Of a DNA stretch of 64,000 bases, positions 36,101 to 43,537 are shown in pieces. Under the pieces are notes generated by a model that worked only from the letters and a program-made list of their open reading frames with translations, was not told the DNA's origin and made no database searches. The stretch lies in contig JAJFKS010000027.1 of NCBI GenBank assembly GCA_021773115.1, positions 1-64,000 on the forward strand, given 5' to 3'. How positions within the stretch are numbered: the stretch's first letter is position 1; every line of letters starts with the position of its first letter. A program made the position numbers and the translations under genes. Source of the DNA: Woeseiaceae bacterium (GTDB taxonomy: Bacteria > Pseudomonadota > Gammaproteobacteria > Steroidobacterales > Woeseiaceae).

Positions 36101-37007
36101 CCATGTGGCCCTGGATGTCGGGTCCGAACCAGTAGATGTCGAGAATGACCGTGTCGAGCGGAATATCGGCATCCTGGAAACGACGAACGACATCGCGCGT
36201 TTCTTTTTCGCTGTGATAGCCGAAACGCGACGCAAAATTGCCAAATGCCCAGCGCGGCGGCAATGGCTGCCGGCCGGTAGCGTCTGTGAATGACGCGACG
36301 AGATCCGGGTAAGAATCTCCAGCCGCAACAATGTACGCGGTACGGCCGGCGACGGCCTCGAATTGCAGGACGTTTTTCTCGGTGCTGGCGATGTCGAGCC
36401 AGCCGTTCGCCGTGTTGTCGAAGGCGATAATGTATTTGTCGCTCGACAGGATTGCCGGCAAGCTGTAGTACATCTGGTTCGACTCGGTCGAGTAGCCGTA
36501 GTGCGCCTTGTTATAGAGCGGCATGCGCTGACCGCGACGATCCATTCCGACTACGCGTTGCCCGCCGCCAAGAATTTTTTCCTTATCGTCCACAGAGAAG
36601 CGAAAACCGCGAATGGTCGCGTAGTTAAAATAGCCATGTTCCTCCGCGAATAGGGGCTGGTCATCCCGCCGGTACGCAATCGTGACCGGGTTCTTGCTAA
36701 TCACGGCCGTGAGCCCGTCGACGGCAAACTCGACGACGTTGCGTTGCTCGTCGAGCCGCACTTTTACATTCGCTTTCCCGCTGCCGAGTGCGAACGACGG
36801 CAGTTGCTTCACGCCATCTTCAATATAGTGCACTTCAAATGCAGAGGTGTTCAGCGCGGTCATCCGCAGCACACCGATGGATGTGGTGACAACAAGCGTC
36901 TGACCGTCCAGCTCGTGGTGTTGGTAATGGCCAAAGTCCGCAAGCGCTGAGTTCGCGAACGTGCAGAACGCTGTTGCGACAAGAATCCTACGATAGGTTT
37001 TATTCAA
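30138..37007 (-). CDS. Giant exported GH31-GH13-esterase-GH13 protein
   Basis: 2289 residues in one uninterrupted frame. Signal peptide about 1-23 (ends SALA). Residues ~30-810: GH31 alpha-glucosidase, nucleophile Asp403 in WGDLGEP, acid/base Asp477 in WTGDVD. Residues ~820-1410: GH13, with IIDIVPNH near 945, GFRYDMAE (Asp1106), LLAEVYN (Glu1135) and ENHD (Asp1199). Residues ~1411-1695: PF00756-type esterase with GSSMGG (Ser1563) and a final His near 1671. Residues ~1696-2289: neopullulanase-like GH13 with FDGVFNH near 1867, GWRLDVAY (Asp1964), TAEIVA (Glu1993) and GSHDSNR (Asp2066). All catalytic residues look intact. The start is TTG 37007 with GAGG 7 bases upstream, 12 bases after the upstream amylase stop. 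It probably degrades branched or esterified alpha-glucan in the periplasm or outside the cell. Confidence 0.88.
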   Translation of the reverse strand: MNKTYRRILVATAFCTFANSALADFGHYQHHELDGQTLVVTTSIGVLRMTALNTSAFEVHYIEDGVKQLPSFALGSGKANVKVRLDEQRNVVEFAVDGLTAVISKNPVTIAYRRDDQPLFAEEHGYFNYATIRGFRFSVDDKEKILGGGQRVVGMDRRGQRMPLYNKAHYGYSTESNQMYYSLPAILSSDKYIIAFDNTANGWLDIASTEKNVLQFEAVAGRTAYIVAAGDSYPDLVASFTDATGRQPLPPRWAFGNFASRFGYHSEKETRDVVRRFQDADIPLDTVILDIYWFGPDIQGHMGNLDWDREAFPTPEKMISDFRKDGIKTIAITEPFILSTSKLWGDAVENGALARNATGGPKTFNFYFGNTGLIDVFNSKARDWFWQPYKMLFDQGTIATWGDLGEPEVHPGDSLHFLSDAGIEATADEIHNAYGHRWAQMVYEKQIATYPDVRPVVMMRSGFIGTQRYGLVPWTGDVDRSWGGFKPQVELSLQMSLFGLAYTHSDLGGFAGGEAFDSELYTRWLQYGVFQPVYRPHAQEHIAPEPVFHDRKTKALARDAIRLRYRLLPYIYTLAWENTTTGMPLMRPMFFEDENTPALIDEIGSYLWGDAFLVAPVTDPGVKSVDVNLPAGKWFSFWDASAYDGGVVAKFPVTKATIPVLVRAGSFIPMTDVVASTEQYSSENLSVHYYADESAPTASYTMYEDDGHSRNSLDDGQYELLRFNAKHAGDTLDVRLQRAGDGYDGMPEKRQVTLIVHNWDAATRAITINGWELLIAKKLPTSGAGAAVDRNARTLTIRFSWHQPRVTVKVNPAPKASRAGKPVVYQVFTRLFGNQNTTNKSWGTIEENGVGKFSDFTDTALQGIAELGVSHIWYTGVPHHAVIRDYKAYGISDDDPDIVKGRAGSPYAVKDYYSVNPDLADDPSKRLAEFEALIDRTHRNDMKVIIDIVPNHVARQYESTARPDGVKNFGEDDDTSVEWSRDNNFYYVVGEDFKVPQSPEPYAPLGGEAHLLADGQFGESPAKWTGNGARAPQPAFDDWFETVKVNYGVRPDGSYAFDRLPADASTWTTEQHAAFWADKDVPDSWDKFRDIALYWTDKGVDGFRYDMAEMVPVEFWSYMNSSIKTANPDAFLLAEVYNPALYRDYIHLGRMDYLYDKVGLYDTLRSIIEGNNDTDAIAPVHAEVLDIEEHMLHFLENHDEQRIASSDFAADANRAKPAMVVSALIGRSPTMLYFGQDVGEPGNGDPGFGAATRTSIFDYWGVPGHQRWMNGGKFDGGQLSPGEKKLRDFSTRLMTFSAESPAVLGNYTEIHSVNRANSSEYDGQLFSFVRWNKDERLIVVSNFSDTKSYDLSLHVPADIIAAWQLDNGRYALHEKLYEQNHSELVVDGDKSSFRVRLEPLDSVVYKVGKGLFGPSLDVSTYMSDWQNSGVNGSLVYWPDVESQFLSDDRHVEIWLPPGYNDDPERRYRVIYMHDGQNLFDPRIASTGVDWGVDEAMMRGVNDGLFEPAIVVGSWSSSRRAQEYSPWHDAPQYARFLIDELMPRVNAEFRTQTGPENTFAMGSSMGGLLSFYLVKNHPDIFGACGCVSTHFASSESNFSSQPDAGDSTPFIVKDIAAGESVRAGGRFFFDYGTETLDSTYEVDHMPVRQWLLDQGLTEGDDFQMREYAGAAHTEAAWRARLGDQLNWLLATDQEFVPQWAKSAIWYQIFPERFRNGDPSNDPQVSDLIGSDPVEPPKEWRVHPWGSDWYELQDYEQANGEPELWKHFLRRRYGGDLQGIIDKLDYLKELGINAIYLNPVFDSPSLHKYDAASYHHIDPNFGPNPQADREMMAKENPLDPESWVWTEADKLALKLIKEAHRREIRIIFDGVFNHMGINSFAFKDLKENQQRSPYKDWFTVKSFDDPSSGTTFDYEGWFGVKSLPEFKEDEMGLVSGPRDYVFNATRRWMNPNGEGVANGIDGWRLDVAYNVHHNFWKAWRKEVKSINPEAYLTAEIVAPPDEVKPYFQGDEFDGEMNYNFAFAAAEFFFHTDENKIEASEFDQKLGELRDTYPKGVAYVTQNLFGSHDSNRIGSHIVNRNIGNFRDWGNYFGLSQASNTPGYDVSKPKADDIALQKLFAIFQMTYVGAPMIYYGDEVGMWGANDPDCRKPMLWPDIVYDDEVFLPNGESRPPDEVSINEDLQTHYQSLIKIRNDNSALRTGRFEPVLIDDNRELYGFVRKDSTQAITVILNNSERNQEVEVLIAGIEGTQTVIDLLAVRVYPIEDGSINVSIPAKSGVILTAQPPSESAPN

Positions 37008-37019
37008 TACAGGGCCTCG

Positions 37020-38888
37020 TTAGTCGTCGACTTCGAGCACCAGAACCGAACGTGGCTCCAGCACCATGTCGCCTGTGATACTCAAACGCTCGCCAGTGAT
37101 GACGTCGGTTGCCGAACGACGCGTACCAATGCGTTCCGAGAATCGCGACATGTCGAGCGTCTGCGTCTCGCGGTCACGATTGAATAACACCATAACGATA
37201 TCGTCTTCGTTATAGCGGAAATAGGCATAGACGTTTCCAATCGGAGCGAACTGCATCAGATGTCCGTTGTGAATAACGTCCGCCGTTTTTCGCCAGGTCA
37301 GCAGTCGGCGCATGAACGCTTGCGCGGCAATTGCATTGTCACCAAGGCCATCGCCGGTGAACGCATTGACCGTGTCGCCCGGCCAGCCACCCGGAAAGTC
37401 ACTGCGAATCTCGCCGTGGCTGTCGGTACCCGGGTGTGACATCAAGATTTCGGTACCGTAATAGATTTGCGGAATGCCGCGCATGGTCAGGTAGTAGGCG
37501 ATCGCCATCCGGTACAGGTCGTAGTCCTCGTCGAGCTGCGTGTATATCCGGCTCATGTCGTGATTGTCGGGGAAAATAACGAGGTTAAACGGGTCGGGGT
37601 AGAGAAAGTCGTTACCGAGCACTTCGTAGGCGGGCGTCCAGGCGCTGCCCCAGGGTGGCTCACCAGACGTCAACACCTTCGCCAGTGCAATTTGCAGCGG
37701 GAAGTCGAAGACGCTTGGCAGAAACGATTCGTAGCCGTCGTGATTTTTCTTGCCGGATTGCCAGTAGGAAACAATCGCGGGATTGGGACTCCATTCCTCA
37801 CCCACTATATTAAAGTCCGGATATTCCTGCATGATGCGCCGCGACCATTCGGTCATGAATACCTTGTCAGAATAGGGATAGGTATCCTGACGAATACCGG
37901 CAAGGCCAAGATATTCCGTCCACCAGATTGAGTTCTGAATAAGGTAATCCGCCAGCAAAGGATTGCTTTGATTCAGGTCTGGCATCGCCGGTGCGAACCA
38001 GCCGCTAACAAATTCGTGCTTGTCGAATTCCGACGCGTAGGGGTCTTGATTTGTCGTACGAGCATGACTTGTTGGATGAAACTGACCGGCGTAGTTAATC
38101 CAGTCTTTCGTCGGCAAATCGTCCATCCACCAGTGGCCGCTACCGGCGTGGTTGGCGATCATATCCATGATAACGCCGAGGCCCTTGTCGCGCGCCTCGG
38201 CGACGAGTTGGCGGTAGTTTTCATTGCTACCGAAGCGCGGATCCACTCGATAAAAGTCCGTGGTTGCGTAGCCGTGATAAGACGCCTCAGGCATTGCGTT
38301 CTCAAGAACCGGGTTTATCCAGATCGAGGTAAAGCCCATTTCAGCGATGTAATCGAGGTGATCGATTATCCCTTTGATGTCACCGCCATGGCGGCCGTAG
38401 GGATTAGCCCGGTCCGGCAGATCACTGTACCCGGCCACGCTATCGTTGCTACCGTCGCCATTGGCGAAGCGATCCGGGGTTATCAGGTAGAGAACGTCAT
38501 CGCTGCCAAAACCGGTATTGAATTCCGGGTCCGTATTTTTGGAGCGCAGTTCATAGACGTGAGTAAACGAGTCACTGTCTTGTCTGAACGTAATATCGAA
38601 TTTGCCGGTTGGAGCAGTGGCATCGATATCGAGGTACACGAACAGGTAGTTAGGGCTGTCGCCGCGCTCGACACGACTGATCGTAAGCCCCTCAGCGTTA
38701 ACAGAGGGCTTGAAGGCGGCGATACCATCGCCGTGGACTAGCAGTTGCAGTTGCTTGTGCTCAAACCCCTGCCACCAGAATGGGGGTTCAACACGATCGA
38801 CCGGGTTCGCACACACAAGGGTCGGTAGCAGCACAAAGGCATACATGCCGAGCCAAAGTAAACCAGAAAAGATTCGCTTCTTTTTCAT
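37020..38888 (-). CDS. GH13 neopullulanase/cyclomaltodextrinase-like amylase, exported
   Basis: About 622 residues from ATG 38888, where a signal peptide begins (MKKKR..., ending near LVCA). The frame is open to a TTG at 38939. Residues ~30-125 form an N-terminal beta-sandwich typical of SusA/neopullulanase enzymes. The catalytic barrel follows with DVLYLITPDRFANGD near 133, MDMIANHAG near 237, GIRQDTYPYS near 328 (nucleophile Asp), IVGEEW near 361 (Glu) and FPDNHDMSRI near 440 (Asp). It opens a two-gene operon with the giant glycosidase and is divergent from the sugar permease across a region with a LacI-type operator. It likely cuts maltodextrin in the periplasm. Confidence 0.9.
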   Translation of the reverse strand: MKKKRIFSGLLWLGMYAFVLLPTLVCANPVDRVEPPFWWQGFEHKQLQLLVHGDGIAAFKPSVNAEGLTISRVERGDSPNYLFVYLDIDATAPTGKFDITFRQDSDSFTHVYELRSKNTDPEFNTGFGSDDVLYLITPDRFANGDGSNDSVAGYSDLPDRANPYGRHGGDIKGIIDHLDYIAEMGFTSIWINPVLENAMPEASYHGYATTDFYRVDPRFGSNENYRQLVAEARDKGLGVIMDMIANHAGSGHWWMDDLPTKDWINYAGQFHPTSHARTTNQDPYASEFDKHEFVSGWFAPAMPDLNQSNPLLADYLIQNSIWWTEYLGLAGIRQDTYPYSDKVFMTEWSRRIMQEYPDFNIVGEEWSPNPAIVSYWQSGKKNHDGYESFLPSVFDFPLQIALAKVLTSGEPPWGSAWTPAYEVLGNDFLYPDPFNLVIFPDNHDMSRIYTQLDEDYDLYRMAIAYYLTMRGIPQIYYGTEILMSHPGTDSHGEIRSDFPGGWPGDTVNAFTGDGLGDNAIAAQAFMRRLLTWRKTADVIHNGHLMQFAPIGNVYAYFRYNEDDIVMVLFNRDRETQTLDMSRFSERIGTRRSATDVITGERLSITGDMVLEPRSVLVLEVDD

Positions 38889-38968
38889 TGATTTGACACA
38901 GAACTGTTGCCAGTTCAGCCCCCACTGAATTGTGTTCAATAGTAGTCATTTGCTTGCATTTCCGGGGA

Positions 38969-38982
38969 TGAATACGTTTGCA
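38969..38982. promoter_or_regulatory. LacI-type operator in the amylase/permease divergent region
   Basis: TGAATACGTTTGCA matches the malQ/receptor operators at 21796 and 21814 in 11-13 of 14 positions, with the same TGAATACGT left half. It lies about 90 bases before the permease ATG and 80 bases before the amylase ATG on the other strand, placing both operons in one regulon. Confidence 0.68.
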
Positions 38983-39072
38983 ATAAGCAGAGGAAAATCA
39001 GCATCTTGCTACAATAGCCGGGGGTCATCGATGTCGATGATATGGCCAGGCGCCTGCGGCGGGACAAAAATA

Positions 39073-40575
39073 ATGAATCAAAAACCGAGTTTAAGTTTTT
39101 GGCAAATCTGGAATATGTGTTTTGGTTTTTTGGGCATCCAGATGGGCTTCGCGTTGCAAAACGCCAACGTCAGTCGAATTTTCCAGACACTGGGCGCCGA
39201 TATCGACGACATTCCTGTGCTGTGGGTGGCGGCACCCTTAACCGGTCTGATTGTGCAGCCGATCATCGGCTATATGAGCGACCGGACCTGGAATAGCTTG
39301 GGCCGACGGCGGCCGTATTTCCTGGCCGGCGCAATTCTCGCATCCATCGCGCTTTTCTACATGCCGAATTCGCCTTCACTTTGGATTGCCGCCGGCATGC
39401 TCTGGATTATGGATGCGAGCATCAATGTTTCGATGGAGCCTTTTCGGGCGTTTGTGGGCGACATGTTGCCGGAGAAACAGCGTACCGCCGGATTTGCAAT
39501 GCAAACCTTTTTTATCGGAATCGGTGCAATTGTCGCGTCGGCGTTGCCGTGGATACTAAAGAACTGGTTTGACGTCGCGAACACGGCGGCGCCGGGTCAA
39601 ATTCCGGAGTCTGTCAAACTGTCTTTTTACTTTGGCGGCGCAGCCTTTTTGCTGGCGGTATTGTGGACCGTTATTCGAACCAAGGAATACTCGCCCGACG
39701 AGCTGCGAGCGTTCGATGCGGCGCGGCCCCCGCAACATGTGTTCGAAAACTCCGCATTACGGGCAGCCGACAAGTACCGTAACGGGGGCATTGTTTGGCT
39801 GGTGGTCGGTCTGGCAGGCTGGTTCCTGATCGCATCGTTAGGACTCGACAAACAACTCTATATTCTCGCAGGCGGTATCGCCGCTTTTGGCGTATTGCAA
39901 ATCGTCGTCAGTATGCTGCAGAACAATGGCGCGACCAGCAATGGCCTGTACGAAGTCGTGCATGACCTGTTTCACATGCCGAAGGTGATGAAGCAGCTCG
40001 CCGTCGTCCAGTTTTTCTCGTGGTTCGCCTTGTTCGCGATGTGGATATACGGAACGTCCGCGGTGACCAGTTATCACTTTGGTACGACTGACGTGACATC
40101 GGCTGCTTATAACGACGGGGCGGACTGGAACGGAATTCTGTTTGCGGCGTACAACGGTTTTGCTGCATTGGCGGCAATATCAATTCCGTTCGTGGCGGGC
40201 CGCCTCGGTTGCCGGACCTGCCACCTGATTAACATGTCCCTGGGTGGCATTGGCCTGATCAGCTTTTTCTTTATTAGTGACCCGAAGTTATTATTGATTC
40301 CGATGATCGGCGTTGGAGTCGCCTGGGCCTCAATTCTATCCTTGCCCTATGCGTTGCTATCGAGCAATCTGCCGTCACACAAGATGGGTGTCTACATGGG
40401 CATTTTTAATTTTTTCATCGTTATTCCACAGCTGGTTGCCGCCAGCCTGCTGGGCCTCTTGCTGCGTGTGTTTTTCGACTTGCAAAGCATTTACGGTCTT
40501 TTCATCGGCGGCGTGTCGATGATCATTGCTGGATTCGCAACGCTGTTGGTGGATAAATCGGCCGAGCCGCTATAG
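39073..40575 (+). CDS. MFS sugar permease, GPH/SLC45-like (maltose/glucan sugar uptake)
   Basis: 500 residues, about twelve membrane helices. The cytoplasmic loop YMSDRTWNSLGRRRPYF near residue 66 and the DASINVSMEPFRAFVGDMLP segment near 116 are typical of the GPH/SLC45-type sugar:proton symporters found beside alpha-glucan genes in Xanthomonas, Caulobacter and relatives. Expected to move maltose or maltodextrin (or glucose) from the periplasm to the cytoplasm. ATG 39073 was chosen; the frame is open to 38932 but that part has no membrane character. The stop overlaps the GTG of the next amylase by one base. A LacI-type operator lies upstream. Confidence 0.88.
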   Translation: MNQKPSLSFWQIWNMCFGFLGIQMGFALQNANVSRIFQTLGADIDDIPVLWVAAPLTGLIVQPIIGYMSDRTWNSLGRRRPYFLAGAILASIALFYMPNSPSLWIAAGMLWIMDASINVSMEPFRAFVGDMLPEKQRTAGFAMQTFFIGIGAIVASALPWILKNWFDVANTAAPGQIPESVKLSFYFGGAAFLLAVLWTVIRTKEYSPDELRAFDAARPPQHVFENSALRAADKYRNGGIVWLVVGLAGWFLIASLGLDKQLYILAGGIAAFGVLQIVVSMLQNNGATSNGLYEVVHDLFHMPKVMKQLAVVQFFSWFALFAMWIYGTSAVTSYHFGTTDVTSAAYNDGADWNGILFAAYNGFAALAAISIPFVAGRLGCRTCHLINMSLGGIGLISFFFISDPKLLLIPMIGVGVAWASILSLPYALLSSNLPSHKMGVYMGIFNFFIVIPQLVAASLLGLLLRVFFDLQSIYGLFIGGVSMIIAGFATLLVDKSAEPL

Positions 40576-42260
40576 TGCGTCGCGCCTTAGCCCTAAATGT
40601 CGCTATCGCGTCGCTGTTGCTTGGCGCATGCACGGATCCTAGTGGTCCGGCAGCCGAGTCGGTGGTCCCCGAGTATTTCGGAACAGCCGCGCCATTTGCT
40701 GCTGAGGCCGTCTATTTCATCGTCACCGACCGGTTTGTTGACGGCGACCCGACGAATAATTATCCCGATCAGGGTGGTGAAGCATTCGGCACCTTCGACC
40801 TGCCGATTCATCTTGCGGGCAAGGGTCCGGCCAATATTGGCTACCGCGGCGGTGATTTCAAAGGCATCGTTGAAAATGCAGATTACATTACCGAAATGGG
40901 TTTTTCGGCATTGTGGATTACGCCGATTGTGGACAACCCGGATCAAGCATTCAGTGGCAGCACAAGACCGGGCGAAGGTGCATTCGCTGATCGCGGCAAA
41001 TCGGGATATCACGGTTACTGGGGCGTCAACTTCTTCGAGGTCGACGAACATCTGGAATCTGACAGCTTAAAATTTGCCGACCTGACGCGGATACTGCGCG
41101 AGCAGCATCAAATCAAGCTCGTTCTCGATATTGTCACCAACCACGGTTCGCCCGCGTACACGATGCCAACCGACCAGCCGAAATTTGGCGAAATCTATGG
41201 TCGCGACGGCAAGCTGCTTGCTGATCATCAGAATTTGCACCCAAGTGAACTCGATCCAACTAACCCGCTGCACGCGTTTTACAATACGAAGCCGGATCTC
41301 GCGCAGTTATCCGACATGAACGAGTCGAACCCGGACGTGCTGGACTACTTCGTCACCGCCTACTCACAGTGGATCGATCAGGGCGCTGCCGCATTTAGGA
41401 TTGATACGATCAAGCACATGCCACACGAATTCTGGAAAGGCTTTAGCAAACGCATTCGGGATAAGCGGCCGGAATTCTTCATGTTTGCCGAAAGCTGGTC
41501 CTTCGATGCGGCGCAGATCGCGACACACACCTACCCGAAAAATGGCGGCATCAGCGTTCTCGATTTTCCCGGGCAAAAGGCGATGAACGAGGTGTTCGCG
41601 GACGGTGCGCCGTATACGCGCCTGCTCGAATACCTGCATCTGGACGACGGTGTCTATCAAAATCCATACGAGTTGATGACTTTTTACGATAATCACGACG
41701 TTGCAAGGATGAATGCCGATGATGACGGATTTGTCGATGCCAACAATTGGATTTTCACCAGTCGCGGCATCCCGGTTGTCTATTACGGATCCGAGATCGG
41801 TTTTCAGGCGGGGGCCGGAGAACACGATGGCAATCGAAATTATTTCGGCAGTGAAAACATTGAGCGCGCCGGGACGCACCGAATTCGAGAGGAGCTTGCC
41901 CTGATCGCGAATCTTCGAAAACGTTCCAAGGCCCTTCAACGCGGTTCTCAACTCAACCTGGCATTCGCTGAGGACACCGCCGCGTTTTATCGTGTTTTTA
42001 GGCGTGATGGAGAATCGGAAACGGCACTGGTCTTGTTGAACAAGAGCGATGACTCACGTGCGCTGGATATTTCCGCATGGGTCGCCGGGCAAGCTTGGCG
42101 CGATGCAATGACCGGTGCGGCGATCAACCCCGGTGGGCCGCTGTCATTGCGGTCGCATTCTGTACGTGTTTTGTTGCTGGATGACGTGCCGACGATACCG
42201 GGCATACGCGATGCGCTTGACGAGCTGCAAGCATCTAGCCACCGCAGGATTGACGAATAA
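40575..42260 (+). CDS. GH13 alpha-amylase lipoprotein (CGTase/alpha-amylase-like)
   Basis: 561 residues. Lipobox ASLLLGAC (Cys near 19). Catalytic regions: EAVYFIVTDRFVDGD near 40, VLDIVTNHG near 180, AFRIDTIKHMP near 273 (nucleophile Asp), FMFAESWS near 301 (acid/base Glu) and FYDNHDVARM near 369 (Asp). The YRGGDFKGI stretch is typical of CGTase/amylase-like GH13. It is anchored to the envelope and acts on imported glucan. The start GTG 40575 overlaps the permease stop by one base, so the two are coupled. The 3' end overlaps the convergent LacI gene by 26 bases. Confidence 0.9.
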   Translation: MRRALALNVAIASLLLGACTDPSGPAAESVVPEYFGTAAPFAAEAVYFIVTDRFVDGDPTNNYPDQGGEAFGTFDLPIHLAGKGPANIGYRGGDFKGIVENADYITEMGFSALWITPIVDNPDQAFSGSTRPGEGAFADRGKSGYHGYWGVNFFEVDEHLESDSLKFADLTRILREQHQIKLVLDIVTNHGSPAYTMPTDQPKFGEIYGRDGKLLADHQNLHPSELDPTNPLHAFYNTKPDLAQLSDMNESNPDVLDYFVTAYSQWIDQGAAAFRIDTIKHMPHEFWKGFSKRIRDKRPEFFMFAESWSFDAAQIATHTYPKNGGISVLDFPGQKAMNEVFADGAPYTRLLEYLHLDDGVYQNPYELMTFYDNHDVARMNADDDGFVDANNWIFTSRGIPVVYYGSEIGFQAGAGEHDGNRNYFGSENIERAGTHRIREELALIANLRKRSKALQRGSQLNLAFAEDTAAFYRVFRRDGESETALVLLNKSDDSRALDISAWVAGQAWRDAMTGAAINPGGPLSLRSHSVRVLLLDDVPTIPGIRDALDELQASSHRRIDE

Positions 42261-43266
42261 CGAGGCTCGGCTCCATTAATCGGGACTCGACAGGTTCGCC
42301 CTTAATCAATCCAACGATGCCGCGCACCAGCCCGTCGCCGGCGAGTTGTGTATTCTGGCGGACCGTGGTCAGTGTCGGCGTTACGTATGCGGCCAGCGGA
42401 CTATCATCAAAGCCAACAACGCTGATGTCCTGCGGAACTCGCCGCCCGCCGCTTTGCAGACCACGCATTACACCAATGGCGATTAGATCGGTAACGGCAA
42501 ACACGGCATCGAAGTGGTGCCCGCTCGCCATTAGTTTCTGCGCCGCATCGAAGCCTTGTTCTTCCGAATGGTCAGCCGCAATATGCAGCGCTGGTTCTTC
42601 CATGACTCCGGCCTCTCGAAGCGCGCGTAAATATCCTTCGTGCCTTGCCGCAAGCTCGGGGCTACGACCTGAAGTTTCGCCGATTATTGCGATACTCTTG
42701 CGGCCAAGCTTCAGTAAATGTTCGGTTGCCTGGAAGCCACCGGACTCGTTATCGCAACCAAATGAGTGCCCTGGTTGATCGTCGACAATTGGCCCCCAAA
42801 TTATGAATCGAGTATGTGCATTGGCCAACGCTTTGAGCTTGGGTCGATAGTCACGATAGTCACCGTAACCCAGAAGAATCAGGCCGTCTGCACGGTGGCT
42901 GGCCTGATACTCAATATGCCAGTCGTCGGTCAGCTGCTGCAATGACACGAGGACGTCGTAGCCGAGATTGGCCGCTGAACGCATTATGTTGCCCAGCATT
43001 GAAAGGAAAAACGGATTTATCTCAGCATCGGCACCACCGGTCTCGTCAAATAATAACAGCGCCAGAGTGTTGCTCAGTTGTGTACGCAAGCCGGCCGCAT
43101 TACGGTTGACAAAGTAGTTGAGCTCGCGAGCAACCTGTTGCACGCGTTTGCGGGTATCCTCCCGAACCAGCGGGCTGTCGCGCAAGGCGCGCGAAACGGT
43201 GGCCTGCGACACGCCTGCAATTTCGGCGATATCACGCGAGGTCGGATTATCAAACTTGCTTGTCAC
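42235..43266 (-). CDS. LacI-family regulator, probable maltodextrin repressor
   Basis: 343 residues. LacI helix-turn-helix at residues 9-30 (SRDIAEIAGVSQATVSRAL), hinge with the conserved AAGLR, then a periplasmic-binding-protein-like sugar domain (GFDDSPLAAYVTPTLTTVRQ near 284). It is convergent with the amylase gene at the end of the glucan locus. It is the likely reader of the TGAATACGTATTCA palindromes at 21796, 21814 and 38969 (inference from position and from the second LacI gene having its own adjacent sites). The start is GTG 43266 with a weak ribosome-binding site. I see no copy of the palindrome in front of its own gene. Confidence 0.88.
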   Translation of the reverse strand: MTSKFDNPTSRDIAEIAGVSQATVSRALRDSPLVREDTRKRVQQVARELNYFVNRNAAGLRTQLSNTLALLLFDETGGADAEINPFFLSMLGNIMRSAANLGYDVLVSLQQLTDDWHIEYQASHRADGLILLGYGDYRDYRPKLKALANAHTRFIIWGPIVDDQPGHSFGCDNESGGFQATEHLLKLGRKSIAIIGETSGRSPELAARHEGYLRALREAGVMEEPALHIAADHSEEQGFDAAQKLMASGHHFDAVFAVTDLIAIGVMRGLQSGGRRVPQDISVVGFDDSPLAAYVTPTLTTVRQNTQLAGDGLVRGIVGLIKGEPVESRLMEPSLVIRQSCGG

Positions 43267-43537
43267 GTTGAACGCTGATTACCGTAAGATTTGTTTTCCG
43301 GTTGTAACACAATCGACAATAAGTTTAATGGGATGAGGCCGCCGTGGCAGCGGTTTAGCGTACGCTGTACAATCCTGCAGATCAAAAAGGCTAGTCAAAT
43401 CACATCCTTGCTGACCGGTCGACGCTGGGCGTCAAGAACACACAGCGAATTGCCATGACCGGCAGCTTAAGGCCCCGTGCCGGTCGATGCGCGCGATACG
43501 GGCAGCGTATGCATGTACAGGCGGGTCGCGCCGACAG

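Noticed and set aside
43462..43487. Inverted repeat CCGGCA/TGCCGG downstream of the trehalase gene
   Set aside because: Six-base arms, no T-run in either orientation and mispositioned as a terminator; likely chance in GC-rich sequence.
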